Of a DNA stretch of 64,000 nt, positions 1-9,816 are shown piece by piece (position 1 is the first letter of the stretch; each line of letters begins with the position of its first letter). Under the pieces are notes generated by a model that saw only the letters and a program-made list of their open reading frames with translations, was not told the origin of the DNA and did no database searches. Source of the stretch: Trichobilharzia szidati (lineage: Eukaryota > Platyhelminthes > Trematoda > Strigeidida > Schistosomatidae); NCBI GenBank assembly GCA_944472155.2, contig OX235273.1, forward strand, positions 101,950,582 to 102,014,581, given 5' to 3'. The position numbers and the translations under genes are program-made.

Positions 1-3000
1 ACATTCTTAGTCGACACAGGAGCAGAGGTGAGTGTTCTCCCTCCGTCTACACAGGAACGTCAGCATCCTGACCCAGCAGTTACGCTCCAAGCCGTTAATA
101 AGTCCAGTATTGTTACATATGGAAGTAAACGAATGACTTTGGATTTTGGTCTGCAGAATACCTACACTTGGTCGTTCATCATTGCAGATGTCCCATCCCC
201 AATCCTCGGTATTGATTTTCTACAGCGACACAAACTGCTAGTTGATCCGATAAGTCCTAAGCTAATAGACTCGCTCAATAAAACGTACATCGCTGGTACG
301 ATTAGCCGTGCATCATCGTTGAAATTGATGGTCACACGCACACCAGCATCTCCATATACCAATTTGGTAAATCAGTTTCCTGACCTTCTACAACCTTCTT
401 TTCGAGGAACAGAACCAAAGCATCACGTGGTTCATCACATTAAAACCACTGGACCACCAGTTTTTGCACGTCCCCGACGCCTTGACCCACATCGACTTAA
501 AATCGCAAAAACAGAGTTCGATAAAATGCTAGAGCTTGGTATTATTCGACCATCCAACAGCTCTTGGTCTTCACCGCTTCACATGGTACCCAAAAAGTCT
601 TCTGGTGAGATACGGCCGTGTGGTGATTATCGAGCTTTAAACAAGCAAACGGTACCTGATCGATACCCAATACCACATATCCACGATTTCGCTAGCAACT
701 TACCAGATGTTAAAGTTTTCTCTAAAATCGATCTTGTCAGAGCGTATCATCATATCCCCATCCACCCGGATGACGTTCCGAAAACCGCCATTACCACACC
801 ATTTGGCTTATACGAATTCGTACGCATGCCCTTCGGACTAATGAACGCCGCTCAGACATTTCAACGCCTAATCGACCAAGTACTCCGTGGTCTCCCTTTC
901 GTCTACGCATACATCGACGACTTACTAATTGCAAGTGCAGACGAAGCCGAGCATTTGAAACATGTGAAGACTGTGTTTGAAAGACTTAACCAATACGGCA
1001 TGACTATCAACTTAGACAAATGCGAATTTGGTAAGACCTCACTGAAATTCCTCGGTCATTTAATCGATAGCCAAGGAATCAGACCAGTCCCTGATGACGT
1101 ACAAGCTATCAAAGATTATCCGTTACCAGATTCTTTTAAGAAATTACGGCGATTCTTGGGTCTCGTTAATTTTTACCGGCGTTTCATCCCGAACTGTGCT
1201 AAAGCTTTACAACCGTTAACCGATTGCTTACGTGGACATAGTCGTTCATTCCATTTGCCCGCAGAAGCTGTTAAAGCATTCGAAACTGTTAAACAATTGT
1301 TAAATGACAAGACACTCTTAGTCAGACGCCAAAATGACGCCCCCCCTGTCTCTCATGACAGACGCTTCAGACGTTGCCATCGGGGCAGTTTTACAACAGC
1401 AGGTACACGGCGAATGGCAACCTCTTGCATTCTTTTCGAAACGACTGAATCCTACTCAGTGTCGCTATAGCACTTTTGGTAGAGAGTTATTAGCTGTTTA
1501 TTTAGCAATCAAGCACTTTCGACATATGCTGGAAGGTACAGCTTTTACTGTCTTTACAGACCATAAAGCTCTAACGAAAGCCTTATCAGCAAAACAGGAT
1601 AACTACTCTCCGCGTGAACTACGACATCTCGAGTTTATATCTCAGTTCACCTCCGATCTGCGACATGTGAAGGGTAAAAACAATGAAGTGGCAGACGCTT
1701 TATCACGTGTGCACATTGACAACATTGTATGCCCAGACATCGACTACGAACGTCTCTCAAACTTACAACGAGATGATGCCGAACTAAAGAAGATCATGTC
1801 TTCTAAAACAACATCTTTAAAACTAGACGCAATTCCTTTTGGCACGACAAAAATAATCTGCGACACCTCTACGGGTAAATATCGACCCTTCGTTCCAGCA
1901 GCTATGAGACATACAATATTCGAGAAGTTACATAATTTGTCTCATCCCGGTGTCAGCGCTACTATCAAACTACTAAAAGAAAGATTTATATGGCCGAACA
2001 TTAACAGCGATGTTAAGAAGTGGACACGAAATTGCTTGTCCTGTCAAAGAGTCAAAATCAACCGTCATACCAATGCACCACTTGGTCGCTTTCCTAACCC
2101 TGACTCTAGGTTTGAACATATACATGTAGACATAGTTGGTCCACTACCTCCTTCCAATGGTTTCAACTACATTCTAACTTGCATCGATAGATTCACTCGT
2201 TGGCCTGTAGCAGTTCCAATAGCCGACGTCTCCGCTGAAACGGTAGCTAAAGCTTTGGTCGAAAACTGGATAGCTAACTTTGGTGTCCCATCCATTATCA
2301 CTACAGACAGAGGTGCTCAGTTTGAAAGCCGACTTTTTCACCAGCTAACTGAATTACTGGGCATTAAACGAATACGAACAACCGCCTACCATCCTAGTTC
2401 CAACGGTATGGTTGAACGACTTCATCGACAACTCAAAGCTGCGCTCGCTGCTTCTTTGACTCAAAACGACTGGTCAACCAAACTTCCACTGGTACTACTT
2501 GGTATACGAGCTGCTCTAAAGAAAGATATTGGCTGCTGTGTTTCCGAACTAGTCTATGGAACAACATTACGATTACCAGGAGAATTTTTCACCCCAGGTA
2601 ACCAAGTTCCACAAGATATGACTGGTTATGTGCACCAGCTAAAACAACACATGAACGAACTCAAGATATCACTTCCACGCCAGCAGGAACGAACGTCATA
2701 CATCCCGCCACAACTGACAGATTGCACTCACGTCTTCGTCAGGAGAGAGGGTGTACAACGACCACTTCAACCCGCTTACGATGGCCCATTCAAAGTTCTA
2801 AATAGAAATGATAAAATTATCACGATAGAACGACTGAATAAAGCAGAAGCCATCAGTGTCGACAGAGTCAAACCAGCGTTCATCGATGATTTCGAAGCCA
2901 ACGATAAAGACCAGCTGAACGACGTTCCAAAACCTATATCCACGCAAGCTTCAACGTCGCCAGAGAAGCCTATGAAAACTACACGCTCTGGTAGGAGAGT

Positions 3001-3040
3001 TCATTGGCCTAAACGTTATGTGCAAATCATCAATATATAA
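1..3040 (+). pseudogene. pol: gypsy pol of copy A (PR-RT-RNaseH-IN), one frameshift
   Basis: The reading frame is open from base 1. It starts with the protease active site (DTGA) and continues through RT, including KIDL and the catalytic YIDD. At a run of seven C (1340-1346) the frame is lost. The rest of RNase H (TDASD, TDHK) and the integrase continue in the overlapping frame 1334-3040. The integrase shows the HHCC zinc module, the D,D35E residues ([25 protein letters not shown]) and a basic C-terminus. The matching run in copy B has six C, so the defect is a single added C. This could be a real mutation or a homopolymer assembly error. Unlike B, A is uninterrupted across the protease-RT junction. 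Confidence 0.9.
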
Positions 3041-3319
3041 CTTATTACGAATTTTCATTTTTATTATCTTTATTCGTAATTGTCATTTGACTACTCATTT
3101 AACTGATTAATATTTTCATACGTCAATCACGTCACTACTATTTTAACATCGATATTTCCTGTATTATTACATTTAATCATATAGCGCTTAATATTCACGT
3201 ATCCTTTCCGTCTACAGATTACAGATTCCCCGGCCGATTTTATCATTCCTCATATATTCTACCATGATTATCAATCCTATTTTTCCTTTATTATCGCATT
3301 TATTATCGACCTTATTAAC
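1..3319 (+). mobile_element. Ty3/gypsy LTR retrotransposon copy A, truncated
   Basis: This is a CsRn1/Boudicca-like gypsy element that enters the window inside its protease and runs through RT, RNase H, integrase and about 280 bp of 3' untranslated sequence. At 3319 it ends abruptly, before any polypurine tract or LTR. The whole stretch is repeated in reverse complement at 3778-7094 (copy B). By eye I found only a few substitutions (for example near 63, 97 and 3177) and two one-base indels. A 15-bp unexplained sequence (3320-3334) separates its broken end from B's 3' LTR. Its 5' part lies outside the window. Confidence 0.9.
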
Positions 3320-3334
3320 AATACCACATCGGCC

Positions 3335-3638
3335 TGTTGCGTGTTCTATTTGACTAAATTAGCGTACACGTATTTTGTAGTACATCTTCACGTTTATCAA
3401 TGTGCGTAGACGTTGTGGCTAGTCGACACCCACAACGTAAAATCAGAAGGCACTTGTGAAGAGTGTAATCGTGTATTATAGCCGTAGTCAAATTTCAAAA
3501 TTGTGTCAAGGTAACGTTCAACAATAAATCGACAAATGTTTACGAAGTACACATAAAATTGGTCTGTGTAAACATATAATATGAGTATACAAATTAGATT
3601 AAAATGCGTATGTTTATAGTTGGTATAGGGGTACTACA
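3335..3638 (-). repeat. 3' LTR of gypsy element B
   Basis: The 304-bp terminal repeat begins TGTAGTACCCC and ends GCAACA on the minus strand. Its partner is split by element C (8226-8514 plus 13727-13745). It occupies most of the spacer of the 3.3-kb inverted repeat. Confidence 0.92.
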
Positions 3639-3653
3639 TAATTCCCCCACCAG
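3639..3653 (-). promoter_or_regulatory. polypurine tract of element B
   Basis: On the minus strand a purine-rich stretch (GGTGGGGGAAT) lies directly before the TGTAG start of the 3' LTR. This is the expected position of the plus-strand primer in an LTR retrotransposon. Confidence 0.8.
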
Positions 3654-4056
3654 AACACTGAAATTTAAAAAAAGATTCATTTAAGTGTTCGACAATAACA
3701 TGCGTCAGCGTAATATGCAGCAGAGATAGTACATAGAAAGCGATTTATTAAGCTGAAAAAATGAACAGTTTAATACGGTTAATAAGGTCGATAATAAATG
3801 CGATAATAAAGGAAAAATAGGATTGATAATCATGGTAGAATATATGAGGAATGATAAAATCGGCCGGGGAATCTGTAATCTGTAGACGGAAAGGATACGT
3901 GAATATTAAGCGCTATATGAATAAATGTAATAATACAGGAAATATCGATGTTAAAATAGTAGTGACGTGATTGACGTATGAAAATATTAATCAGTTAAAT
4001 GAGTAGTCAAATGACAATTACGAATAAAGATAATAAAAATGAAAATTCGTAATAAG

Positions 4057-6570
4057 TTATATATTGATGATTTGCACATAACGTTTAGGCCAATGAACTC
4101 TCCTACCAGAGCGTGTAGTTTTCATAGGCTTCTCTGGCGACGTTGAAGCTTGCGTGGATATAGGTTTTGGAACGTCGTTCAGCTGGTCTTTATCGTTGGC
4201 TTCGAAATCGTCGATGAACGCTGGTTTGACTCTGTCGACACTGATGGCTTCTGCTTTATTCAGTCGTTCTATCGTGATAATTTTATCATTTCTATTTAGA
4301 ACTTTGAATGGGCCATCGTAAGCGGGTTGAAGTGGTCGTTGTACACCCTCTCTCCTGACAAAGACGTGAGTGCAATCTGTCAGTTGTGGCGGGATGTATG
4401 ACGTTCGTTCCTGCTGGCGTGGAAGTGATATCTTGAGCTCGTTCATGTGTTGTTTTAGCTGGTGCACATAACCAGTCATATCTTGTGGAACTTGGTTACC
4501 TGGGGTGAAAAATTCTCCTGGTAATCGTAATGTTGTTCCATAGACTAGTTCGGAAACACAGCAGCCAATATCTTTCTTTAGAGCAGCTCGTATACCAAGT
4601 AGTACCAGTGGAAGTTTGGTTGACCAGTCGTTTTGAGTCAAAGAAGCAGCGAGCGCAGCTTTGAGTTGTCGATGAAGTCGTTCAACCATACCGTTGGAAC
4701 TAGGATGGTAGGCGGTTGTTCGTATTCGTTTAATGCCCAGTAATTCAGTTAGCTGGTGAAAAAGTCGGCTTTCAAACTGAGCACCTCTGTCTGTAGTGAT
4801 AATGGATGGGACACCAAAGTTAGCTATCCAGTTTTCGACCAAAGCTTTAGCTACCGTTTCAGCGGAGACGTCGGCTATTGGAACTGCTACAGGCCAACGA
4901 GTGAATCTATCGATGCAAGTTAGAATGTAGTTGAAACCATTGGAAGGAGGTAGTGGACCAACTATGTCTACATGTATATGTTCAAACCTAGAGTCAGGGT
5001 TAGGAAAGCGACCAAGTGGTGCATTGGTATGACGGTTGATTTTGACTCTTTGACAGGACAAGCAATTTCGTGTCCACTTCTTAACATCGCTGTTAATGTT
5101 CGGCCATATAAATCTTTCTTTTAGTAGTTTGATAGTAGCGCTGACACCGGGATGAGACAAATTATGTAACTTCTCGAATATTGTATGTCTCATAGCTGCT
5201 GGAACGAAGGGTCGATATTTACCCGTAGAGGTGTCGCAGATTATTTTTGTCGTGCCAAAAGGAATTGCGTCTAGTTTTAAAGATGTTGTTTTAGAAGACA
5301 TGATCTTCTTTAGTTCGGCATCATCTCGTTGTAAGTTTGAGAGACGTTCGTAGTCGATGTCTGGGCATACAATGTTGTCAATGTGCACACGTGATAAAGC
5401 GTCTGCCACTTCATTGTTTTTACCCTTCACATGTCGCAGATCGGAGGTGAACTGAGATATAAACTCGAGATGTCGTAGTTCACGCGGAGAGTAGTTATCC
5501 TGTTTTGCTGATAAGGCTTTCGTTAGAGCTTTATGGTCTGTAAAGACAGTAAAAGCTGTACCTTCCAGCATATGTCGAAAGTGCTTGATTGCTAAATAAA
5601 CAGCTAATAACTCTCTACCAAAAGTGCTATAGCGACACTGAGTAGGATTCAGTCGTTTCGAAAAGAATGCAAGAGGTTGCCATTCGCCGTGTACCTGCTG
5701 TTGTAAAACTGCCCCGATGGCAACGTCTGAAGCGTCTGTCATGAGAGACAGGGGGGCGTCATTTTGGCGTCTGACTAAGAGTGTCTTGTCATTTAACAAT
5801 TGTTTAACAGTTTCGAATGCTTTAACAGCTTCTGCGGGCAAATGGAATGAACGACTATGTCCACGTAAGCAATCGGTTAACGGTTGTAAAGCTTTAGCAC
5901 AGTTCGGGATGAAACGCCGGTAAAAATTAACGAGACCCAAGAATCGCCGTAATTTCTTAAAAGAATCTGGTAACGGATAATCTTTGATAGCTTGTACGTC
6001 ATCAGGGACTGGTCTGATTCCTTGGCTATCGATTAAATGACCGAGGAATTTCAGTGAGGTCTTACCAAATTCGCATTTGTCTAAGTTGATAGTCATGCCG
6101 TATTGGTTAAGTCTTTCAAACACAGTCTTCACATGTTTCAAATGCTCGGCTTCGTCTGCACTTGCAATTAGTAAGTCGTCGATGTATGCGTAGACGAAAG
6201 GGAGACCACGGAGTACTTGGTCGATTAGGCGTTGAAATGTCTGAGCGGCGTTCATTAGTCCGAAGGGCATGCGTACGAATTCGTATAAGCCAAATGGTGT
6301 GGTAATGGCGGTTTTCGGAACGTCATCCGGGTGGATGGGGATATGATGATACGCTCTGACAAGATCGATTTTAGAGAAAACTTTAACATCTGGTAAGTTG
6401 CTAGCGAAATCGTGGATATGTGGTATTGGGTATCGATCAGGTACCGTTTGCTTGTTTAAAGCTCGATAATCACCACACGGCCGTATCTCACCAGAAGACT
6501 TTTTGGGTACCATGTGAAGCGGTGAAGACCAAGAGCTGTTGGATGGTCGAATAATACCAAGCTCTAGCAT
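4057..6570 (-). CDS. pol: gypsy pol of copy B: RT, RNase H, integrase (837 aa)
   Basis: This open frame of 837 codons encodes most of a gypsy polyprotein. RT carries KIDL near residue 67 and the catalytic YIDD at 129-132. RNase H has TDASD near residue 275 followed by TDHK. The integrase has an HHCC finger, the three D,D,E acidic residues and a C-terminal basic region. The first Met is not a true start. The frame should continue upstream from the protease, but a one-base deletion plus a substitution near 6650-6657, relative to copy A, puts gag-protease and RT out of register. The product is probably not made from this copy unless a frameshift rescues it. No internal stops are present. Confidence 0.9.
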   Translation of the reverse strand: MLELGIIRPSNSSWSSPLHMVPKKSSGEIRPCGDYRALNKQTVPDRYPIPHIHDFASNLPDVKVFSKIDLVRAYHHIPIHPDDVPKTAITTPFGLYEFVRMPFGLMNAAQTFQRLIDQVLRGLPFVYAYIDDLLIASADEAEHLKHVKTVFERLNQYGMTINLDKCEFGKTSLKFLGHLIDSQGIRPVPDDVQAIKDYPLPDSFKKLRRFLGLVNFYRRFIPNCAKALQPLTDCLRGHSRSFHLPAEAVKAFETVKQLLNDKTLLVRRQNDAPLSLMTDASDVAIGAVLQQQVHGEWQPLAFFSKRLNPTQCRYSTFGRELLAVYLAIKHFRHMLEGTAFTVFTDHKALTKALSAKQDNYSPRELRHLEFISQFTSDLRHVKGKNNEVADALSRVHIDNIVCPDIDYERLSNLQRDDAELKKIMSSKTTSLKLDAIPFGTTKIICDTSTGKYRPFVPAAMRHTIFEKLHNLSHPGVSATIKLLKERFIWPNINSDVKKWTRNCLSCQRVKINRHTNAPLGRFPNPDSRFEHIHVDIVGPLPPSNGFNYILTCIDRFTRWPVAVPIADVSAETVAKALVENWIANFGVPSIITTDRGAQFESRLFHQLTELLGIKRIRTTAYHPSSNGMVERLHRQLKAALAASLTQNDWSTKLPLVLLGIRAALKKDIGCCVSELVYGTTLRLPGEFFTPGNQVPQDMTGYVHQLKQHMNELKISLPRQQERTSYIPPQLTDCTHVFVRREGVQRPLQPAYDGPFKVLNRNDKIITIERLNKAEAISVDRVKPAFIDDFEANDKDQLNDVPKPISTQASTSPEKPMKTTRSGRRVHWPKRYVQIINI

Positions 6571-7973
6571 TTTATCGAACTCTGTTTTTGCGATTTTAAG
6601 TCGATGTGGGTCAAGGCGTCGGGGACGTGCAAAAACTGGTGGTCCAGTGGTTTTAAATGATGAACCACGTGATGCTTTGGTTCTGTTCCTCGAAAAGAAG
6701 GTTGTAGAAGGTCAGGAAACTGATTTACCAAATTGGTATATGGAGATGCTGGTGTGCGTGTGACCATCAATTTCAACGATGATGCACGGCTAATCGTACC
6801 AGCGATGTACGTTTTATTGAGCGAGTCTATTAGCTTAGGACTTATCGGATCAACTAGCAGTTTGTGTCGCTGTAGAAAATCAATACCGAGGATTGGGGAT
6901 GGGACATCTGCAATGATGAACGACCAAGTGTAGGTATTCTGCAGACCAAAATCCAAAGTCATTCGTTTACTTCCATATGTAACAATACTGGACTTATTAA
7001 CAGCTTGGAGCGTAACTGCTGGGTCAGGATGTTGACGTTCCTGTGTAGATGGAGGGAGAACACTCACCTCTGCTCCTGTGTCGACTAAGAATGTCGTACC
7101 GGTATTTCTATCTGTTACATAAAACAAACGACTGTTAGATCGTAGGTTGCCGACAGTAGAAGTTTTCGCACAAGACGATATATCTTTTGGTTTAGCCTGA
7201 AAGTTGCAAGGTGAACGGCACCGTCGTGCATTGCTTCCATAACTACGGTGATACCAGCAAATATTATCGCGATGTCGTGACGTGCTAGGGGATCGAGAAA
7301 GACGTCGACGAGACGAGCTTCTATAACGACTTGGTTGTGTGCGTGTGGTTAGTTTTGCTAACTGACTCAGTAAGGTGTCGACTTTGTGTTCTAGAGTCTG
7401 TATCCTGTCGTGAGTGTCTGGTATTCCGCTAGTGGAAGCGACAGATTGAGGTGTTGACCTCTCGTACATGCGATCCGCGATTTCGGTGAGCCTTTCAATG
7501 TCAATGTCGTCGTCTCCGAAAGCAAGAACTTGCTGGATGTTTGCAGGAAGTCGTCGCAGCCAGATTTGGTAAAATAGACGTTTATCGATTTCTCTTCCGG
7601 CAACTAGGCTTTGCATATGCCTCATGAGTTGAGATGGGGTTTTATCACCTAGCTCAACATTGCTTAACAAACGATCGAGTGCTTGCCTATCCGAAAGCGA
7701 AGTGCATCGAAGTACCTCTTCCTTCAACTTGTCGTAAGGCGCTTCTGTGCTGGGTTGAACGATGTATTGCCGTACCTGCTCGGCGACTTCGTCTGGTAGT
7801 ACTGTACTCAAAATGGCGAATTTAGCTGTCTGTGACGTGAGCTTATTGCTAGTCAAATAATGCTCCAGTCGTGCAAACCAAAGATGAGGGTCTCTGGGCT
7901 TAAAAACTGGTACAGTAAGAGAAATAGTACTAACAGATCCCAGCTCTAAGTTATCAGAGGTATTGGAAGACAT
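6564..7973 (-). CDS. gag: gypsy Gag-protease of copy B
   Basis: I take the ATG at 7973 as the start (MSSNTSDN) because related Gags begin just before a V-P-x-F / W-F-x-x-x-E segment; the frame itself is open further upstream. Gag is followed by an arginine/serine-rich stretch and a CHCC zinc motif of the CWYH...C..PC type, the unusual Gag finger of the CsRn1 group. In the same frame follow a retropepsin ([13 protein letters not shown]) and a second protease motif (ILGIDFL). The frame ends 13 residues after the protease-RT linker is lost through the frameshift near 6655. Gag and protease share one frame here, unlike element C. Confidence 0.88.
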   Translation of the reverse strand: MSSNTSDNLELGSVSTISLTVPVFKPRDPHLWFARLEHYLTSNKLTSQTAKFAILSTVLPDEVAEQVRQYIVQPSTEAPYDKLKEEVLRCTSLSDRQALDRLLSNVELGDKTPSQLMRHMQSLVAGREIDKRLFYQIWLRRLPANIQQVLAFGDDDIDIERLTEIADRMYERSTPQSVASTSGIPDTHDRIQTLEHKVDTLLSQLAKLTTRTQPSRYRSSSRRRLSRSPSTSRHRDNICWYHRSYGSNARRCRSPCNFQAKPKDISSCAKTSTVGNLRSNSRLFYVTDRNTGTTFLVDTGAEVSVLPPSTQERQHPDPAVTLQAVNKSSIVTYGSKRMTLDFGLQNTYTWSFIIADVPSPILGIDFLQRHKLLVDPISPKLIDSLNKTYIAGTISRASSLKLMVTRTPASPYTNLVNQFPDLLQPSFRGTEPKHHVVHHLKPLDHQFLHVPDALTHIDLKSQKQSSIKC

Positions 7974-8203
7974 GTTACAATTCGTAAAAAAATGGTTTAA
8001 GAGTAGCAAAATAGCAAAATTTGTGCCCACTAGGAATATGACAAAACAGAAAAACATGCAATGCAGATGCTTACCACAAATTACTGCAGGTTGTGCTATG
8101 AGCAAACACAAGAATGAGTTCGAAATGTTTAGTAAAAATATAGATCCGCGAAAGTTAAAGTTTTAATAATCCAGCAAGTGTAACGATGCGTCGAGGTCAA
8201 CAA

Positions 8204-8222
8204 GTTGTCGTCGGGCTCACCA
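8204..8222 (-). promoter_or_regulatory. primer binding site of element B
   Basis: Three bases inside the 5' LTR the minus strand reads TGGTGAGCCCGACG. It starts with the TGG expected opposite a tRNA CCA end. It resembles the tRNA-Trp-type site reported for CsRn1-group elements; that tRNA identity is from memory and not tested. Confidence 0.75.
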
Positions 8223-8225
8223 ATT

Positions 8226-8514
8226 TGTTGCGAGTTCTATTTGACTAAATTAGCGTACACGTATTTTGTAGTACATCTTCACGTTTATCAATGTGCGTAT
8301 ACGTTGTGGCTACTCGACGCCCACAACGTAAAATCAGAAGGCACTTGTGAAGAGTGTAATCGTGTATTATAGCAGTAGTCAAATTTCAAAATTGTGTCAA
8401 GGTAACGTTCAACAGCAAATCGACAAATGTTTACGAAGTACACATAAAATTGGTCTGTGTAAACATATAATATGAGTATACAAATTAGATTAAAATGCGT
8501 GTGTTTATAGTTGG
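8226..8514 (-). repeat. 5' LTR of element B, inner part
   Basis: These are 289 of the 304 bp of B's 5' LTR. The LTR stops at TTGG (8511-8514) where element C begins and resumes at 13727. Confidence 0.93.
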
Positions 8515-8865
8515 TGTAGCGGTAAATAATTCCTCAAAATTATTAACCACAGCAATCATCACTCAACATTGGTTGCTGACCATCACTGTTTAAGTCGACT
8601 TGTTTAGCTGAAGGCTTACGGTCAAGCATCCCCGCCATTTGGTGCTCCGTCGTGTCACGTGCGTGCACGATTACTAGCTAGCTAAGCATTCATTCCTACC
8701 CGCGATTTGGTCCCAAAATATATATCGTATTTGGACGACAAAATCTGGTCTTTTGCTTTACCATTTGGTACTCGAAGAACGAACACTATAGTGGTTGTTG
8801 GTATAAGATCTTGCGTTAGTATAATCCGTACAACTCGCGAACGTCGATACCTACAGCCCCCTAAA
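8515..8865 (+). repeat. 5' LTR of element C
   Basis: The 351-bp LTR begins TGTAGCGG and ends CCCCTAAA. It is nearly identical to 13376-13726. Confidence 0.95.
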
Positions 8866-8866
8866 C

Positions 8867-8880
8867 TGGTGAGCCCAACC
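8867..8880 (+). promoter_or_regulatory. primer binding site of element C
   Basis: TGGTGAGCCCAACC follows the LTR after one base. The same site is found one base past the LTR in element D (21542-21555), and a near-identical one in B. Confidence 0.8.
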
Positions 8881-8978
8881 TCGAACTTCATCTTCAATTC
8901 ACACGCAGATAAACCCGGTGAGTTCGTTCCTTTTTGTGTTTATTCTTGTACTATATTGTTATCGGCATACTTTTCGTC

Positions 8979-9797
8979 ATGAGTGATCCTAGCCCCAAGG
9001 TTATTCAGATTCGCTCAGCCGCCAAAACAATCCAGCTAGTACCATATTGGCCCGATAATGCTGAAACGTGGTTTCAGATTGCTGAGTCTGATTTTTGTGA
9101 ACATGGCATAACTGATCAACGTTCACAGTTCCTTGTAGTTATTCACGCTCTACCGCGGGAATTCAGCAGGTGCGTAACTCTGCAGATGTCGGTAAGTAAC
9201 TCGTGCGAGTTGCTCAAAGCATCCATACTCAAGAGAAACGTTCTCACAGATCGACAACGTCTTGATGAGTTATTTCGTAACATCGAGTTAGGAGATCAGT
9301 CAGCCGTGAGCATGCTGGCAAGAATGAAAGAGATCATTGGCCAAAGTCAGTTCGATGAAGGACTGTTCAGAGAACTATTTTTATCCAAACTGCCACAGTC
9401 AGTTCAGACTGTACTTGTGACACTTCAGGGTGTTCTCATAGATGATTTAGCTGTCTCTGCAGATAGAATTCTAGAGATAACGAAACGGCCAGTCACCGAA
9501 GTATACTCTGTTACCGAACAGACTTCGAAGAAGGATTCTGCAATGATAGAGTTAATCAACTCCGTCCAGCAGATGCTTAGGTCAAACAAGCCTAGCAATT
9601 CCTCCTATCGTCGTTCTAAATCCCCTCAACGGCAAAGTGCACGTGGACGATCTAAGTCCAACACACGTTCTCTCAAAAATCCTGACTGGTGTTAGTATCA
9701 CAAAACCTATGGCAAGGAAGCGAAATGTTGTCGAAAACCTTGTGATTTCGGCAAAGCCTCCAAGTCTGTGGGAAACTATCCCGCCGGCACGCGTTAG
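8979..9797 (+). pseudogene. gag: Gag of element C, interrupted by TAG in the zinc motif
   Basis: The ATG at 8979 (MSDPSPKV) matches the start in element D. The N-terminal half has the W-F-x-x-A-E capsid-like pattern of CsRn1-type Gags. A serine/arginine-rich stretch precedes the CHCC finger. The finger begins W-C, but its next codon is TAG at 9693-9695, where element D has TGG. The rest of the finger (YHKTYG...CC..PC) follows in frame, and the natural Gag stop is the TAG at 9795-9797. The simplest reading is one G-to-A nonsense mutation. Programmed readthrough is possible but unsupported, because D does not share the stop. Confidence 0.85.
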
Positions 9798-9816
9798 CGG
9801 CAACCGTCGCCGGTGG
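9770..9816 (+). promoter_or_regulatory. putative -1 ribosomal frameshift signal, element C gag-pol
   Basis: The heptamer G GGA AAC (9770-9776) lies in the Gag frame, and its -1 reading (GGG AAA) is the pol frame. After 4 nt, CCGCCGGC (9781-9788) can pair over 8 bp, one of them G-U, with GCCGGTGG (9809-9816). The Gag stop (9795-9797) lies in the loop. Element D keeps the heptamer and still allows the stem through wobble pairs. Confidence 0.6.

Noticed and set aside
162..362. Short antisense frames repeated at 162-362 and 6733-6933
   Set aside because: They are shadows of the gypsy protease region and are duplicated only because the element is.
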